Shown: positions 52,863 through 61,729, counted from the stretch's first letter. The stretch: 64,000 bases of DNA from Mucisphaera sp965279675 (GCF_965279675.1 NZ_CBDIIJ010000002.1:2604001-2668000), one strand, 5' to 3'. Program-made: numbers and translations. Notes: generated by a model not told the origin, from the sequence alone.

Positions 52863-52890
52863 AAAAAACCACGAAGGAAATCCTTCGTGG
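52863..52890 (-). terminator. Intrinsic terminator inside the nusA leader
   Basis: On the minus strand CCACGAAGGA and TCCTTCGTGG pair around a two-base loop (four if one pair opens) and are followed by TTTTTT. It lies 79 bases before the nusA ATG and after the promoter at 53122-53149, so nusA transcription must pass it. Confidence 0.8.
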
Positions 52891-53025
52891 CCGCGGTCTG
52901 CTGCGTCCCGGGTCACACCCGGGCTGGGGGCTCTTAGAGCATCAGCCGACTCCTGGAAACAAACCGAACTCCTTCGAGCCCGATCGATCCGGCGTCAGCC
53001 GGGAAGATGGAGGACACACCCGCGA

Positions 53026-53076
53026 TCACGGGTGAACGACCTCAAAATCCATGCTCATGACGATCCCAAGTCGCAT
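53026..53076 (-). CDS. Candidate 16-residue leader peptide of the nusA operon
   Basis: A short ORF, ATG at 53076 and TGA at 53026, encodes MRLGIVMSMDFEVVHP. GAGGTG lies five bases before the ATG. Its stop codon falls in the loop of the CACCCG/CGGGTG hairpin. It could couple ribosome movement to folding of the leader. Length alone cannot show translation, so support is positional only. Confidence 0.35.
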   Translation of the reverse strand: MRLGIVMSMDFEVVHP

Positions 53077-53121
53077 AACAGCACCTCGGCCGCTTCGGCG
53101 ACATGCCAAAGCTGACCCAAC

Positions 53122-53149
53122 AATCTAGCCAACCCACACCGTATGTCAA
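53122..53149 (-). promoter_or_regulatory. nusA operon promoter
   Basis: On the minus strand a perfect TTGACA (53149-53144) and TAGATT (53127-53122) with a 16-base spacer. The predicted start is near 53115. It lies in the gap after the UbiA-like gene, which ends at 53175. Confidence 0.7.
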
Positions 53150-53174
53150 GACAGGAAAGTCACTTCAAGCCCCC

Positions 53175-53990
53175 TCAGAACCCCAGCAAAGCCCAAAGAA
53201 CCTCGCCGCCAGCCAGCACCCAAAGCGTCCCATCCAACCCCAGGTCGTACAGCCACCGACGCCTCGTATGCGCCCGCCAGACCAGCCATCCCGCCAAACC
53301 ATGCGCACCAAGCAGCCCCACCCAGCCCAGCAGATCCCTATGAACCGGACTCACCAAACCCACCACCAGGCTGATAACCAGCACACCCCACGAAGCCCAC
53401 CGAATCCGACGCGTCCCAAGCACATGCGCCCACGTCACCAAACCCGCCCGCCGATCCACCAAACGATCCCGCAACTCAAACGGCAGCGTGATCCCCGCCA
53501 CAAACAAAAACCGCTCCATCACCAGCCAGACCACCTGCCCGATCTCAGCGTGCATCCGCAGCCCCGGCCACCCCGCCGACACCAGCGCCCACACACCCGC
53601 TACCACACCCACCTTCAGCAGACCAACCCGCCGCAACCCACCAGGCCGCACACGCACGCCCGCATCACCCACAGGCCACTGGTAAGGCAGCACATACAAA
53701 AGCGCCAATCCCGCCCCAACCCCAAGCAGCCCCAATTCCGCCACATCAAACCCCACAGCCAGCCCTATCGTCGCCAGACTTGGCAAGCCCACCCACAGCC
53801 ATACCGACCAGCCAGACCGCCACGCAGCACCGTCCGTCCGCGCTAAGTGATAAAAACCAAGTGTCGCCAGCCCCACCCACACCACCGACACATCCCACCC
53901 GCTGCCACCCAAACGAAGGAGTGAGCCCGCCGTCAGAAGCGCCGCACCACCCGCCAGAAACAACTGTCGTTCAATCAGCCATCGCCACAC
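53175..53990 (-). CDS. UbiA-like polytopic membrane protein
   Basis: A 271-aa protein with about eight hydrophobic helices. It starts with GTG at MWRWLIERQLFLAGGAALLT. In the second half, ERFLFVAGITLPFELRDRLVDRR matches the second Asp-rich segment of UbiA-like prenyltransferases (family: FxxxxTIPFDIRDxxxD). The usual first DxxxD motif is not evident, so enzymatic activity is uncertain. Such UbiA relatives are common in Bacteroidetes and allied phyla as unannotated membrane proteins. It lies 20 bases downstream of the FkbM gene and may share its transcript. Confidence 0.65.
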   Translation of the reverse strand: MWRWLIERQLFLAGGAALLTAGSLLRLGGSGWDVSVVWVGLATLGFYHLARTDGAAWRSGWSVWLWVGLPSLATIGLAVGFDVAELGLLGVGAGLALLYVLPYQWPVGDAGVRVRPGGLRRVGLLKVGVVAGVWALVSAGWPGLRMHAEIGQVVWLVMERFLFVAGITLPFELRDRLVDRRAGLVTWAHVLGTRRIRWASWGVLVISLVVGLVSPVHRDLLGWVGLLGAHGLAGWLVWRAHTRRRWLYDLGLDGTLWVLAGGEVLWALLGF

Positions 53991-54010
53991 ACACGCAGTC
54001 TAAAGCCTCA

Positions 54011-54886
54011 TCAGGCCGCCAACCGCATGCTCGCCTCATCCTCACCCGGTTCCCGCTGTCCAAGAAGACGTGCAAACCGACGCTGACTGATGTAGATCGC
54101 ATCCGCCGACCCCAGATGATTCACCGGCTTATGCGTGCACAGGTTGTAAAGATTGAAGAGCTGATACCCCTCCGACCGCATCACCTCATCCACCTCCCCA
54201 AACAGCGAACAGCCCTCATAGAACGGCGCGAAGTTCACCTCGATCACCACACACCCCACACCCTGGCGAAGCACACGCCTCGCACCGTCCAGAGCCTGCC
54301 GCTCATACCCCTGCAGATCCAGCTTCAGCACGTCCACATGACTCACTCCCGACTGCTCAAACCAGTCGTCCAGCCGCGTGATTGGAATCGTCCGCTGACT
54401 CCCAGGCTCCGTCGCATCCGGAAAATACTTCCGGCTCAGCCCATTCACCGGCAGCACCGAACTCGTCATGGGCGAACTGTTGATCTCAATCGTCGTATTC
54501 CCCGTCCGGTCCCCCAGGGCCACCGCCTGAATCGTCCCCGCCACACCACTGAGATTCACCTCAAGCTGCCCGTGCAGATCCGTGTTCGGCTCGAACGCAT
54601 GCACCTCCAGATTCGGCAGATGCCTCAGAAACTGACGAGCCATATCACCCGTATGTGCCCCGCCATCCACCAGCACCATCCGACGATCAAGCGATCCCTC
54701 CATCGCCGCCAACCGAACCACGTCATCCATCCAACGCCCAGGCGACAAAGTGATGCTCGGCGGGTTGATCCACTTCCGCACACGCCCCAGAACATGCCAG
54801 TAGCAACGCTTGAGACCGTCAATCACACCAGATTCCTTCAGCGGAATGAACAACCGACCGCCAGCAGGCAGCCACCCCTTCATCAT
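54011..54886 (-). CDS. FkbM family methyltransferase (second copy)
   Basis: A 291-aa protein. SAM-binding motif: VLVDGGAHTGDMARQFLRH (residues about 71-89), then KLDLQGYERQALDGARRVL, the FkbM signature with D-x-Q-G-x-E. The N-terminal 60 residues are basic and may contact membranes or partner proteins. It probably methylates a polysaccharide or glycolipid made by the neighbouring glycosyltransferases. Start at an ATGATG pair (54886 or 54883). It is 64 bases after the glycosyltransferase gene on the same strand. Confidence 0.85.
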   Translation of the reverse strand: MMKGWLPAGGRLFIPLKESGVIDGLKRCYWHVLGRVRKWINPPSITLSPGRWMDDVVRLAAMEGSLDRRMVLVDGGAHTGDMARQFLRHLPNLEVHAFEPNTDLHGQLEVNLSGVAGTIQAVALGDRTGNTTIEINSSPMTSSVLPVNGLSRKYFPDATEPGSQRTIPITRLDDWFEQSGVSHVDVLKLDLQGYERQALDGARRVLRQGVGCVVIEVNFAPFYEGCSLFGEVDEVMRSEGYQLFNLYNLCTHKPVNHLGSADAIYISQRRFARLLGQREPGEDEASMRLAA

Positions 54887-54950
54887 CGGATGTCACCACG
54901 CCAACCCAGCCCCATCCGTCTCGCCCGCCCATTATCGGCTTCGGTGTCAG

Positions 54951-56159
54951 CTACGCAGCTCGACTCAACACACCCTCATCGTCGCTGCGCTGACCGATAA
55001 CCCCCCGAATCACCACGTCCAGCCAGGCCGCCTTCGTGTCCCAGCCCTCACCCGACAAACGCTCCCTCGCCGCCACCTGCGACGCCGGAATCCCTGCCGT
55101 CAACCCCTGCAGCACCGCCGCCTCCATCGATGCCTCATCCCCCACCAGCCACGCAGCATCCGACCACCCAGCAATCCCAGGCAGCGCCCGCGCCACCACC
55201 GGTTGGCCCGTCGCCAGATACTCCTTGAACTTCAGCGGCTGCATCGCCCGCGTCACCGGCAGATCCGCATACGGCATCACCAGCACATCAGCCTGCTTCG
55301 CTAGCGAGGGCAGATCCTCGTAAGCCACCTTCCCAAGACGGACAACACCATCGATCGCAGCCAACGCAGCAGGGGGGTCCTGCTCCGGACCCGCCAGAAC
55401 CAGCCGACCCATCGAAGCCAGCCGCCGGCACCACCCCACATCCAGCCGCCGATCAATCACCCCCCAGAAAAGCAGCACCGATTCATCCGTCTCCAGCTCC
55501 GGCCACCGCGCCCGCTGACGAGGCCGCCGCCAGGGCTCCAGCTCAATCCCATGCGTCAGCAGATCGGCCTCCGCCCCCGCACCACCAAACGTGCGCATCC
55601 GATCGCGAAGCGTCTCCGAAACCGCCACCACCCGATCGACCTTCCCCACAAGCTCCCGCTCCATCGACGCCATCACCTCATGATCCAGCCCCGGCCAGAC
55701 CGAGAAATCGTCCACCGCGTAATAAATCCAGCGATCAACCCCAGTCATCCCCACCAAATCCGCCGTGATCGGAAGCGTTGTCAGCCCCACCGTCTGCCTG
55801 CATCGACCCGCAGCACTCCGACGAATCGCCCGAGCCATCGCCCGACGATTCAAAGCCCGCTGCCACCCACTCCGAAACCCGGGCAGCATCACCGGGCTCA
55901 CCACCTCAGGACCATCGGTGGCCGCACCTGCTTCCACCTTCGATCCAAAGAACGATTCCTTCAAATACCCGAGCACCCGACCGGCATCCGCGACCGTCAG
56001 CTGCGGCCGACGCGTCCCCACCGTGTTGATCCAGCTCACCCGGTAACGATCAAGCAGCCGCCGCACCAGATGCTGCGCCGACGACGGATGCCGCCCCCAG
56101 TGATCCGCAAGTACCACCAACCCCACATCACCACCAGCCGTCGCACCTGCTCTGCTCAT
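54951..56159 (-). CDS. Glycosyltransferase, GT4/GT1-like
   Basis: A 402-aa GT-B-fold protein. N-terminal part: VVLADHWGRHPSSAQHLVRRLLDRYRV. The C-terminal half has SVLLFWGVIDRRLD, RLVLAGPEQD, VVRLGKVAYEDLPSLAKQADVLVMPY and MQPLKFKEYLATGQPVVAR, which hold the nucleotide-sugar-binding E-x7-E-like region. Donor and acceptor are unknown. GGGAGG lies before the ATG at 56159. It is divergent from the next glycosyltransferase and convergent with no gene; probably co-transcribed with the FkbM and UbiA-like genes. Confidence 0.82.
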   Translation of the reverse strand: MSRAGATAGGDVGLVVLADHWGRHPSSAQHLVRRLLDRYRVSWINTVGTRRPQLTVADAGRVLGYLKESFFGSKVEAGAATDGPEVVSPVMLPGFRSGWQRALNRRAMARAIRRSAAGRCRQTVGLTTLPITADLVGMTGVDRWIYYAVDDFSVWPGLDHEVMASMERELVGKVDRVVAVSETLRDRMRTFGGAGAEADLLTHGIELEPWRRPRQRARWPELETDESVLLFWGVIDRRLDVGWCRRLASMGRLVLAGPEQDPPAALAAIDGVVRLGKVAYEDLPSLAKQADVLVMPYADLPVTRAMQPLKFKEYLATGQPVVARALPGIAGWSDAAWLVGDEASMEAAVLQGLTAGIPASQVAARERLSGEGWDTKAAWLDVVIRGVIGQRSDDEGVLSRAA

Positions 56160-56262
56160 GCCTCCCTTATCGGCGTCTGCACAGACACCCCGCCATCCTG
56201 CGGTCACAGCCACCGTCACGCCGATCTATCGGGAGTCACCCAAGCCAGGAGAGGCCACGCCG

Positions 56263-57528
56263 ATGAATCCGCCCGAGCCGTCAGCCCGACGCGATGCTAG
56301 CCCCAACAACCGTCCTCGCGTCCTGTTGCTCACCCATCGCGTGCCCTACCCACCCGACCGTGGCGACCGCATCCGCTCATGGCACGTCCTCAGCGCCCTC
56401 GCCCAGCACGCCGACATCTCCCTCGCCTGCCTATCGGACGCGCCGCTCCACCGCGAAGCCGCCGAACGCATCAGGAAGCTCACCACCCAATCAGCCATCC
56501 AGCCCATCACACGGTTCGCCAGCGCTGTTCGAGGCGGGCTCGCCTTTGCTCACGGTCAAGCCATCACCCCCGCATGGTTCTCCCGCGATGCACTCCGCCA
56601 GAAGATCCTCGCCTGGCACGCCGAACAACCTTTCGATGCCATCTACGTCTTCTGCTCCGGCATGATCAGCTACCTCGACGGCCTTCTCGAAGGGCCCAAA
56701 CGCCCCCGCGTCATCCTCGACCTCGTCGATGTCGATTCCGCCAAGTGGGCCGACCTCGCCGAACGCGCCCCCTGGCCCCTCCGAACCATCCTCCGCACCG
56801 AAGCCCAACGCCTCCGCGGCATCGAGCACGATCAAGGCTCCCGCGCCGACGCCCTCCTACTCGTCACCGAAGCCGAACGCAGGCTCTACCTCGAACGTGT
56901 CGGCGGCGGCCAGCCCAAAGTCTCTCCCAACGGCGTCGACCTCCAACGCTTCGCTCCCCTCCCCGACTGCCCCGGCAAAACCCTCGCCTTCGTCGGCGTC
57001 ATGAATTACTGGCCCAACGTCGAAGCCGCCGACTGGTTCGCACGCAAAGTCCTCCCCCGCATCCGCTCCAGGGTCCCCGGAGCCAACCTCAAGATCATCG
57101 GCCGCTCCCCCTCCAGAGCCGTCCGCAACCTCCGACACCTCGATGGCGTCACCGTCACCGGGCCCGTCGAAGACGTCCGCGAACACCTCCGAACCGCCAC
57201 CGCCGTCGTCGCCCCACTCCTCACCGCTCGAGGCGTCCAGAACAAAGTCCTCGAAGCCATGGCCTGCCAGCGCGCCGTCGTCTGCACCCCACAGGCCGCT
57301 CAGGGAATCGACGCCATCGAAGGACAGGAAATCCTTATCGCTCGTCACGCCGACGCCTGGGCCGAGCAGATCGACCTCCTCCTCAACGACAGCCCCCGAC
57401 GACGAACCATCGCCGCCGCCGCCTACGCCCGCGTCCAGGCCCTCGGCAGCTGGAACAAAGCACTCGCCAGCCTCCCCAACATCGTCCTCGGCAACGAGCA
57501 ACACCGACCCACCCGCAAAGCCGCCTAA
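56263..57528 (+). CDS. Glycosyltransferase of the PEP-CTERM/exosortase-associated type (TIGR03087-like)
   Basis: A 421-aa GT-B protein. The N-terminus VLLLTHRVPYPPDRGDRIRS is the signature of a glycosyltransferase subfamily linked to exosortase/PEP-CTERM exopolysaccharide loci. The C-terminal donor-binding half has LAFVGVMNYWPNVEAADWFA, LKIIGRSPSRAV and VAPLLTARGVQNKVLEAMAC. It probably adds a sugar in surface-polymer assembly. The ATG at 56263 has AGGAGAGG upstream; the open frame upstream overlaps the divergent gene. The PEP-CTERM proteins of this window are plausible clients of the same system. Confidence 0.85.
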   Translation: MNPPEPSARRDASPNNRPRVLLLTHRVPYPPDRGDRIRSWHVLSALAQHADISLACLSDAPLHREAAERIRKLTTQSAIQPITRFASAVRGGLAFAHGQAITPAWFSRDALRQKILAWHAEQPFDAIYVFCSGMISYLDGLLEGPKRPRVILDLVDVDSAKWADLAERAPWPLRTILRTEAQRLRGIEHDQGSRADALLLVTEAERRLYLERVGGGQPKVSPNGVDLQRFAPLPDCPGKTLAFVGVMNYWPNVEAADWFARKVLPRIRSRVPGANLKIIGRSPSRAVRNLRHLDGVTVTGPVEDVREHLRTATAVVAPLLTARGVQNKVLEAMACQRAVVCTPQAAQGIDAIEGQEILIARHADAWAEQIDLLLNDSPRRRTIAAAAYARVQALGSWNKALASLPNIVLGNEQHRPTRKAA

Positions 57529-57576
57529 CCCGCCACACTTGGCCCAAAACGGCACACGGCAACCTACCATCACGCC

Positions 57577-58932
57577 GTGACAGCCAGACGACCCCGACTC
57601 GACGAACTTCAGGCCAAGGCCCGTGCCCTCCCCCGAGTGCCCGGCGTCTACCTCATGAAAGACGCCAAAGGCATCGTCATCTACGTCGGCAAAGCCTCCT
57701 GCCTCCCCGATCGCGTCTCCAGCTACTTCGTCCCCTCCGCCGTCCGCTCCGGCAACCTCGGCCCCAAGAAAACCCCCATGCTCGATATCGTCGAGGACTT
57801 CGAAACCCTCGAATGCGAATCCGAATGGGAAGCCCTCCTCACCGAAAACCGCCTGATTAAGGACATCCACCCGCGCTTCAACGCCCGCCTCACCGACGAC
57901 AAAACTTTCCCCTACCTCGCCATCACCATCCGCGATGAATACCCAGGCGTCTTCATCACCCGACAACCCACCGACCCCGAATTCAAAGGCGCACGCATCT
58001 ACGGACCCTTCACCAGCGTCTACGCCCTCCGCGAAGCCGTTCAGATCCTCCAGCGCATCTTCAAGTTCCGCACCTGCACCCTAGACATCCGCGAAGACGA
58101 CGACAAACGACCCTACTTCCGACCCTGCCTGCTCTATCCCATTAAACAGTGTACCGCCCCCTGCGGGGCCAAAATCTCCAAACAGGCCTACCGCGACGAC
58201 ATCAATCGACTCCTCCGCTTCCTCGACTCCAAACGCTCCGTCGTTCTCCGCGAACTCCGCGACGAAATGAAACAGGCCGCCACCGAACTCCAGTACGAAC
58301 GCGCCGCCATCGTCCGCGACCAGATCAAAGCCATCGAAAAACTCGACGACCGTGGCGACCGCAAAGACGGCTGGCAGCCCGAAACCGAATCCTTCTACGC
58401 CGACCCCGCCAAAGGACTCGAATCCCTCCGCAAAACCCTCGAGATCGAAGAACCCATCCGCTGCCTCGAATGCACCGACATCGCCCACCTCCAGGGCGGC
58501 GAAACCGTCGGCTCCAAAGTCTGCTTCGTCGACGGCCGACCCCTCAAAAACGAATACCGCCGCTATAAAATCAAGTCCGTCGAAGGCGGCAACGACGACT
58601 ACGCCTCCATCCGCGAAGTCGTCTCCCGATGCTACCGCGACGCCGGCGTTGGCAACGAACTCTACCCCGACGTCATCATCATCGATGGCGGACTCGGCCA
58701 ACTCCACGCCGCCCTCGAAGTCTTCGACACCCTCGATGTCCGACCGCCCATGGTCATCTCGCTTGCCAAAAAAGAAGAACTCATCTACACCCAGGCCAGA
58801 CGGGAACCCATCCGACTCGGCCGCGAAAACCACGGCCTCAAACTGTGCCAGGCCATCCGCGACGAAGCCCACCGCTTCGCCCAGCACTACCACCACATCC
58901 TCCGCCGCAAGAAAACCCTCGGCGAAAAGTAA
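57577..58932 (+). CDS. uvrC: UvrC-like excinuclease subunit lacking the C-terminal HhH domain
   Basis: UvrC cuts the damaged strand on both sides of a UvrB-bound lesion. Residues about 15-95 are the GIY-YIG nuclease (PGVYLMKDAKGIVIYVGKA). CLLYPIKQCTAPCG begins the Cys-rich part, KQAATELQYERAAIVRDQI is the UvrB-contact motif (UVR), and the RNase H-like domain has ECTDIAHLQG, IIIDGGLGQLHAA and RDEAHRFAQHYH. It ends at 451 aa, where typical UvrC (about 600 aa) continues into tandem HhH; that domain is absent and the stop is clean. Start GTG, TACCAT six bases upstream, no SD. Confidence 0.88.
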   Translation: MTARRPRLDELQAKARALPRVPGVYLMKDAKGIVIYVGKASCLPDRVSSYFVPSAVRSGNLGPKKTPMLDIVEDFETLECESEWEALLTENRLIKDIHPRFNARLTDDKTFPYLAITIRDEYPGVFITRQPTDPEFKGARIYGPFTSVYALREAVQILQRIFKFRTCTLDIREDDDKRPYFRPCLLYPIKQCTAPCGAKISKQAYRDDINRLLRFLDSKRSVVLRELRDEMKQAATELQYERAAIVRDQIKAIEKLDDRGDRKDGWQPETESFYADPAKGLESLRKTLEIEEPIRCLECTDIAHLQGGETVGSKVCFVDGRPLKNEYRRYKIKSVEGGNDDYASIREVVSRCYRDAGVGNELYPDVIIIDGGLGQLHAALEVFDTLDVRPPMVISLAKKEELIYTQARREPIRLGRENHGLKLCQAIRDEAHRFAQHYHHILRRKKTLGEK

Positions 58933-58954
58933 CCGCTCATCTCAAAGCAAAGCA

Positions 58955-58977
58955 CCATGGGTCATCACAACCCATGG
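58955..58977. terminator. Inverted repeat between convergent uvrC and VanZ-like genes
   Basis: CCATGGGT, a seven-base spacer and ACCCATGG form a perfect 8-bp palindrome 22 bases after the uvrC stop. No T run follows on either strand, so it may be a Rho-assisted or mRNA-end hairpin instead of a classical terminator. Confidence 0.4.
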
Positions 58978-59008
58978 CACTCCGCGTGAGGAGGGAGAAG
59001 AGCAGGGG

Positions 59009-60109
59009 TTACTCCCCGATCCCAAACCCATAATCATGCTCCCGCCGCCGCCGATCATTCGGAACCGACACCACCTCCCGCCGTCGACAAGCCAGCCGGA
59101 CCCCGTGAACCACCGCCAACCCCAACGCCATGACCGCCAGCACCGACCCCACCGCCATCAAAGGCAGCGTGAAATCCAACCGATCCCCAGCCGTCTGAGC
59201 CCGCACCAACTCATAACCAAACGCGATCAGCCCCACCACCATCAAGGCTCGCGACCAACCAGACTCAGCCCTTGGCCGCACAATAATCCCAACCGTAAGC
59301 AAACCCACCAGCCCGTACCCCATGCCCGCCAGCAGCATCTGCGTCGCCGCCAGGTCATATGACCGTGCCCACGTACCCGCAAAAGGCACCACGCCACCCC
59401 GCGCATCGATCACCGTCGCCAGCACAGCACACATCAGGAGCCCCAGCAAAACCACCCCACCAATCAAACATCGCCGCAACGCCGCATCACCACGCACCCG
59501 CCTCAGCAGACCCAGGCCCTGATCTATCACCGGCGACCACAACCGGTAAGAACCAAACACAACCCACAAGAACCCCCGCCGCGCCGGCAAGGCCAGCAGC
59601 GCACCCAGCGTCGCCGCCCCGATGTTCACCACCGCATCATTCAACGCCGAAACTCGCACCACCGAAAACATCTGCCCGCTCTCAATCCCCCAACTCACCA
59701 ACCCCGCCAGCAACACACTCAAACCCAGACCCGCATTGAAGCCCACCCTCGGCCGCCAGAACAACATCCACAACACGCCTAAAGGGAAAAACAACATCCC
59801 ATTGATCGTCGCATCCGCCACCCACTCAGGCAGCCCAAACGTCGTCTTCTCCCAAGCCGGATACTGATACCACCGAAGCGGCGCCGTCACCGCCACACCC
59901 AACACCTCCGCCGATGACATCTCCGGCTCCGCGATCCGATCCCAACTCAGATCAAACGGCACCAGTCCCCCATAAACCAGCAGAACCGACCACAGCACCG
60001 CCAGCGTGACCGACTTACGCCACCAGGGCGACGACCACGATGCCCGCACCGCAGGCTCGTCCCGCCGTACATCCGAGATGTGACCAGCTTCCAACGACAT
60101 CATGTACAT
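59009..60109 (-). CDS. VanZ-like polytopic membrane protein
   Basis: A 366-aa protein with about eight transmembrane helices. The VanZ-like part (residues about 40-170) shows YGGLVPFDLSWDRIA, NGMLFFPLGVLWMLFW, GIESGQMFSVVRVSALNDAV and NIGAATLGALLA, a pattern shared by VanZ and related phosphotransbutyrylase-like membrane proteins. The second half adds further helices and a basic tail. VanZ gives low teicoplanin resistance in enterococci, but most homologues have unknown roles. It is convergent with uvrC. Confidence 0.75.
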   Translation of the reverse strand: MYMMSLEAGHISDVRRDEPAVRASWSSPWWRKSVTLAVLWSVLLVYGGLVPFDLSWDRIAEPEMSSAEVLGVAVTAPLRWYQYPAWEKTTFGLPEWVADATINGMLFFPLGVLWMLFWRPRVGFNAGLGLSVLLAGLVSWGIESGQMFSVVRVSALNDAVVNIGAATLGALLALPARRGFLWVVFGSYRLWSPVIDQGLGLLRRVRGDAALRRCLIGGVVLLGLLMCAVLATVIDARGGVVPFAGTWARSYDLAATQMLLAGMGYGLVGLLTVGIIVRPRAESGWSRALMVVGLIAFGYELVRAQTAGDRLDFTLPLMAVGSVLAVMALGLAVVHGVRLACRRREVVSVPNDRRRREHDYGFGIGE

Positions 60110-60269
60110 CCATCAGAGGGTCAGACCGCTACTCGTAGGTAATCCGCAACCCCTCACAATCTACGATTCAGCCACCCACAAGCCACCAAATTCTCACCAC
60201 CACCCCGCAAACACACCCCACACAACCCCTCCAAACCCACCTTCACGAACGATCCGCCATAATAAGCCC

Positions 60270-61256
60270 ATGGCGACCGGCCTCATCTACTCCGACCGAT
60301 TCCTCGACCACAAGACTGCGCCTGGCCATCCCGAGCGAGTCGACCGCCTCATCGCCATCGTCGACAAGCTCAAAGCCACCCACCAGTGGGACGAGGTCAC
60401 CCACCTCCCCTTCAAAACCGCCGACCTCCGCTGGATCGAAGCCCTCCATCATCCCCGCTACATCAAACAACTCTTCGAGGCCTGCCGCTCAGGCAAAACC
60501 ACCCTCGACGAGCACGAAGGCGGGCTCTGCCCCGATTCCGCCGACATCGCCCAACTCGCCGTAGGCGGGGCCCTCGCCGCCGTCGATGCCGTCCTGGACG
60601 CCACCGTCCACAACGCCCTCTGCCTCCTCCGACCACCCGGACACCACGCCGAAGCCGACCGCTCCATGGGCTTCTGCTACTTCAACAACGCGGCCATCGC
60701 AGCCAACTATCTCATCGAGCACCACAAACTCGAACGCATCGTCGTCATCGACTGGGACGTCCACCACGGCAACGGTACCCAGCATCTCACCGAGCACCGC
60801 CGCGACATCTACTGCATCAACCTCCACCAGCACCCCATGACCCTCTATCCCGGCACCGGCTACGCCCACGAAAAAGGCACCGCCGACGCCGTCGGCTACA
60901 CCCTCAACCTCCCCCTCGATCCCCATGCAGACGACGAGCGCTACCGCAAGGTCTGGCTCGAACACCTCGAGCCCGCCGTCCGGAACTACAACCCCGACTT
61001 CATCATCATCTCCGCAGGCTTCGACGCCGCCCAAGGCGACCCCCTCGCCCACATGAACGTCACCCCCGAGGGCTTCCGCTGGATGACACGACAAACCAAA
61101 CAACTCGCCGAAGACCTCTGCGACGGTCGACTCGTCTCCATGCTCGAAGGCGGCTACGACCTACAGTCCCTCGCAGAAAATGTCGCCATCCACCTCCGCG
61201 CCCTGATGAGAGAAGAACAACAGGACGGCCTCATGGCCATGAAAGCAGGTTTCTAG
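60270..61256 (+). CDS. Histone-deacetylase-fold hydrolase (HDAC / acetylpolyamine amidohydrolase family)
   Basis: A 328-aa zinc hydrolase that removes acetyl groups from lysine or polyamines. N-terminal YSDRFLDHKTAPGHPERVDRL. Catalytic motifs: LLRPPGHHAEADRSMGFCYF (His-His), IDWDVHHGNGTQ (zinc Asp and His), SAGFDAAQGDP (Asp). The glycine-rich LEGGYDLQSL is near the end. The natural substrate is unknown; acetoin-utilisation-type or polyamine forms cannot be excluded. CATAAT lies six bases before the ATG, with no SD. The 160-base gap upstream is A/C-rich and otherwise featureless. Confidence 0.88.
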   Translation: MATGLIYSDRFLDHKTAPGHPERVDRLIAIVDKLKATHQWDEVTHLPFKTADLRWIEALHHPRYIKQLFEACRSGKTTLDEHEGGLCPDSADIAQLAVGGALAAVDAVLDATVHNALCLLRPPGHHAEADRSMGFCYFNNAAIAANYLIEHHKLERIVVIDWDVHHGNGTQHLTEHRRDIYCINLHQHPMTLYPGTGYAHEKGTADAVGYTLNLPLDPHADDERYRKVWLEHLEPAVRNYNPDFIIISAGFDAAQGDPLAHMNVTPEGFRWMTRQTKQLAEDLCDGRLVSMLEGGYDLQSLAENVAIHLRALMREEQQDGLMAMKAGF

Positions 61257-61258
61257 CA

Positions 61259-61729
61259 GTGACCCAACCCGCCGATCCAAACACCCAACAACAAGACTGG
61301 TACGAGCCCGGCCTCGAATTCACCTGCACCCAGTGCGGTAACTGCTGCACCGGACCCACCGGCTTCGTCTGGCACACCCCCGAAGAAGCCCAAGCCATCG
61401 CCGACCACCTCGGCATCACTCTCGAACAGTTCAAAACCGACTACGCCGAAAAACGGCACGGCCGCTGGTCCCTCAAAGAAACCAAACGCGGCCACCTCCA
61501 CGACTGCATCTTCCTCACCTGGAACGAAAACCACACGAAGGCTGGATGCTCCATCTACCAGGTCCGACCCACGCAATGCCGCACCTGGCCCTTCTGGCCC
61601 AGCAACCTCCGCTCACCCGAAGCCTGGGACAACTCCGCCGAACGATGCCCCGGCATGAAGCAGGGCGGCAAGTTCGTCCCCGCTGATCAGATCCGCATCC
61701 AACGCGACCGCAGCGACCCACGCCTCTAG
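61259..61729 (+). CDS. Cysteine-cluster protein (YkgJ family)
   Basis: A 156-aa protein with the CTQCGNCC...CSIYQVRPTQCRTWPFWP cysteine pattern of the YkgJ family, which is thought to bind zinc or iron. Total cysteines: about nine. Start GTG at 61259, three bases after the HDAC stop, so the two are co-transcribed. Homologues are often linked to tRNA or glycan-related genes; function is not known. A second protein of the same family is encoded 13 bases downstream. Confidence 0.78.
   Translation: MTQPADPNTQQQDWYEPGLEFTCTQCGNCCTGPTGFVWHTPEEAQAIADHLGITLEQFKTDYAEKRHGRWSLKETKRGHLHDCIFLTWNENHTKAGCSIYQVRPTQCRTWPFWPSNLRSPEAWDNSAERCPGMKQGGKFVPADQIRIQRDRSDPRL

Larger units (their letters stand above)
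52785..53115 (-). promoter_or_regulatory. nusA 5' leader: hairpins, leader peptide and terminator
   Basis: Predicted transcript of about 330 bases before nusA. Self-complementary segments on the minus strand, in order: CACCCG/CGGGTG, CCGGC/GCCGG, GCTCT/AGAGC, CCCGGGT/ACCCGGG, then the 10-bp terminator at 52863-52890. A 16-codon ORF with SD (53026-53076) and a two-codon ORF, ATG CTC TAA, with AGGAG (52934-52954) lie within it. The layout resembles a transcription attenuator controlling the nusA operon. Confidence 0.6.

Noticed and set aside
53103..55304. Long plus-strand frames rich in His, Pro, Arg and Thr
   Set aside because: They lie opposite the UbiA-like, FkbM and glycosyltransferase genes and reflect the C-rich composition of the plus strand; no motifs or SD.
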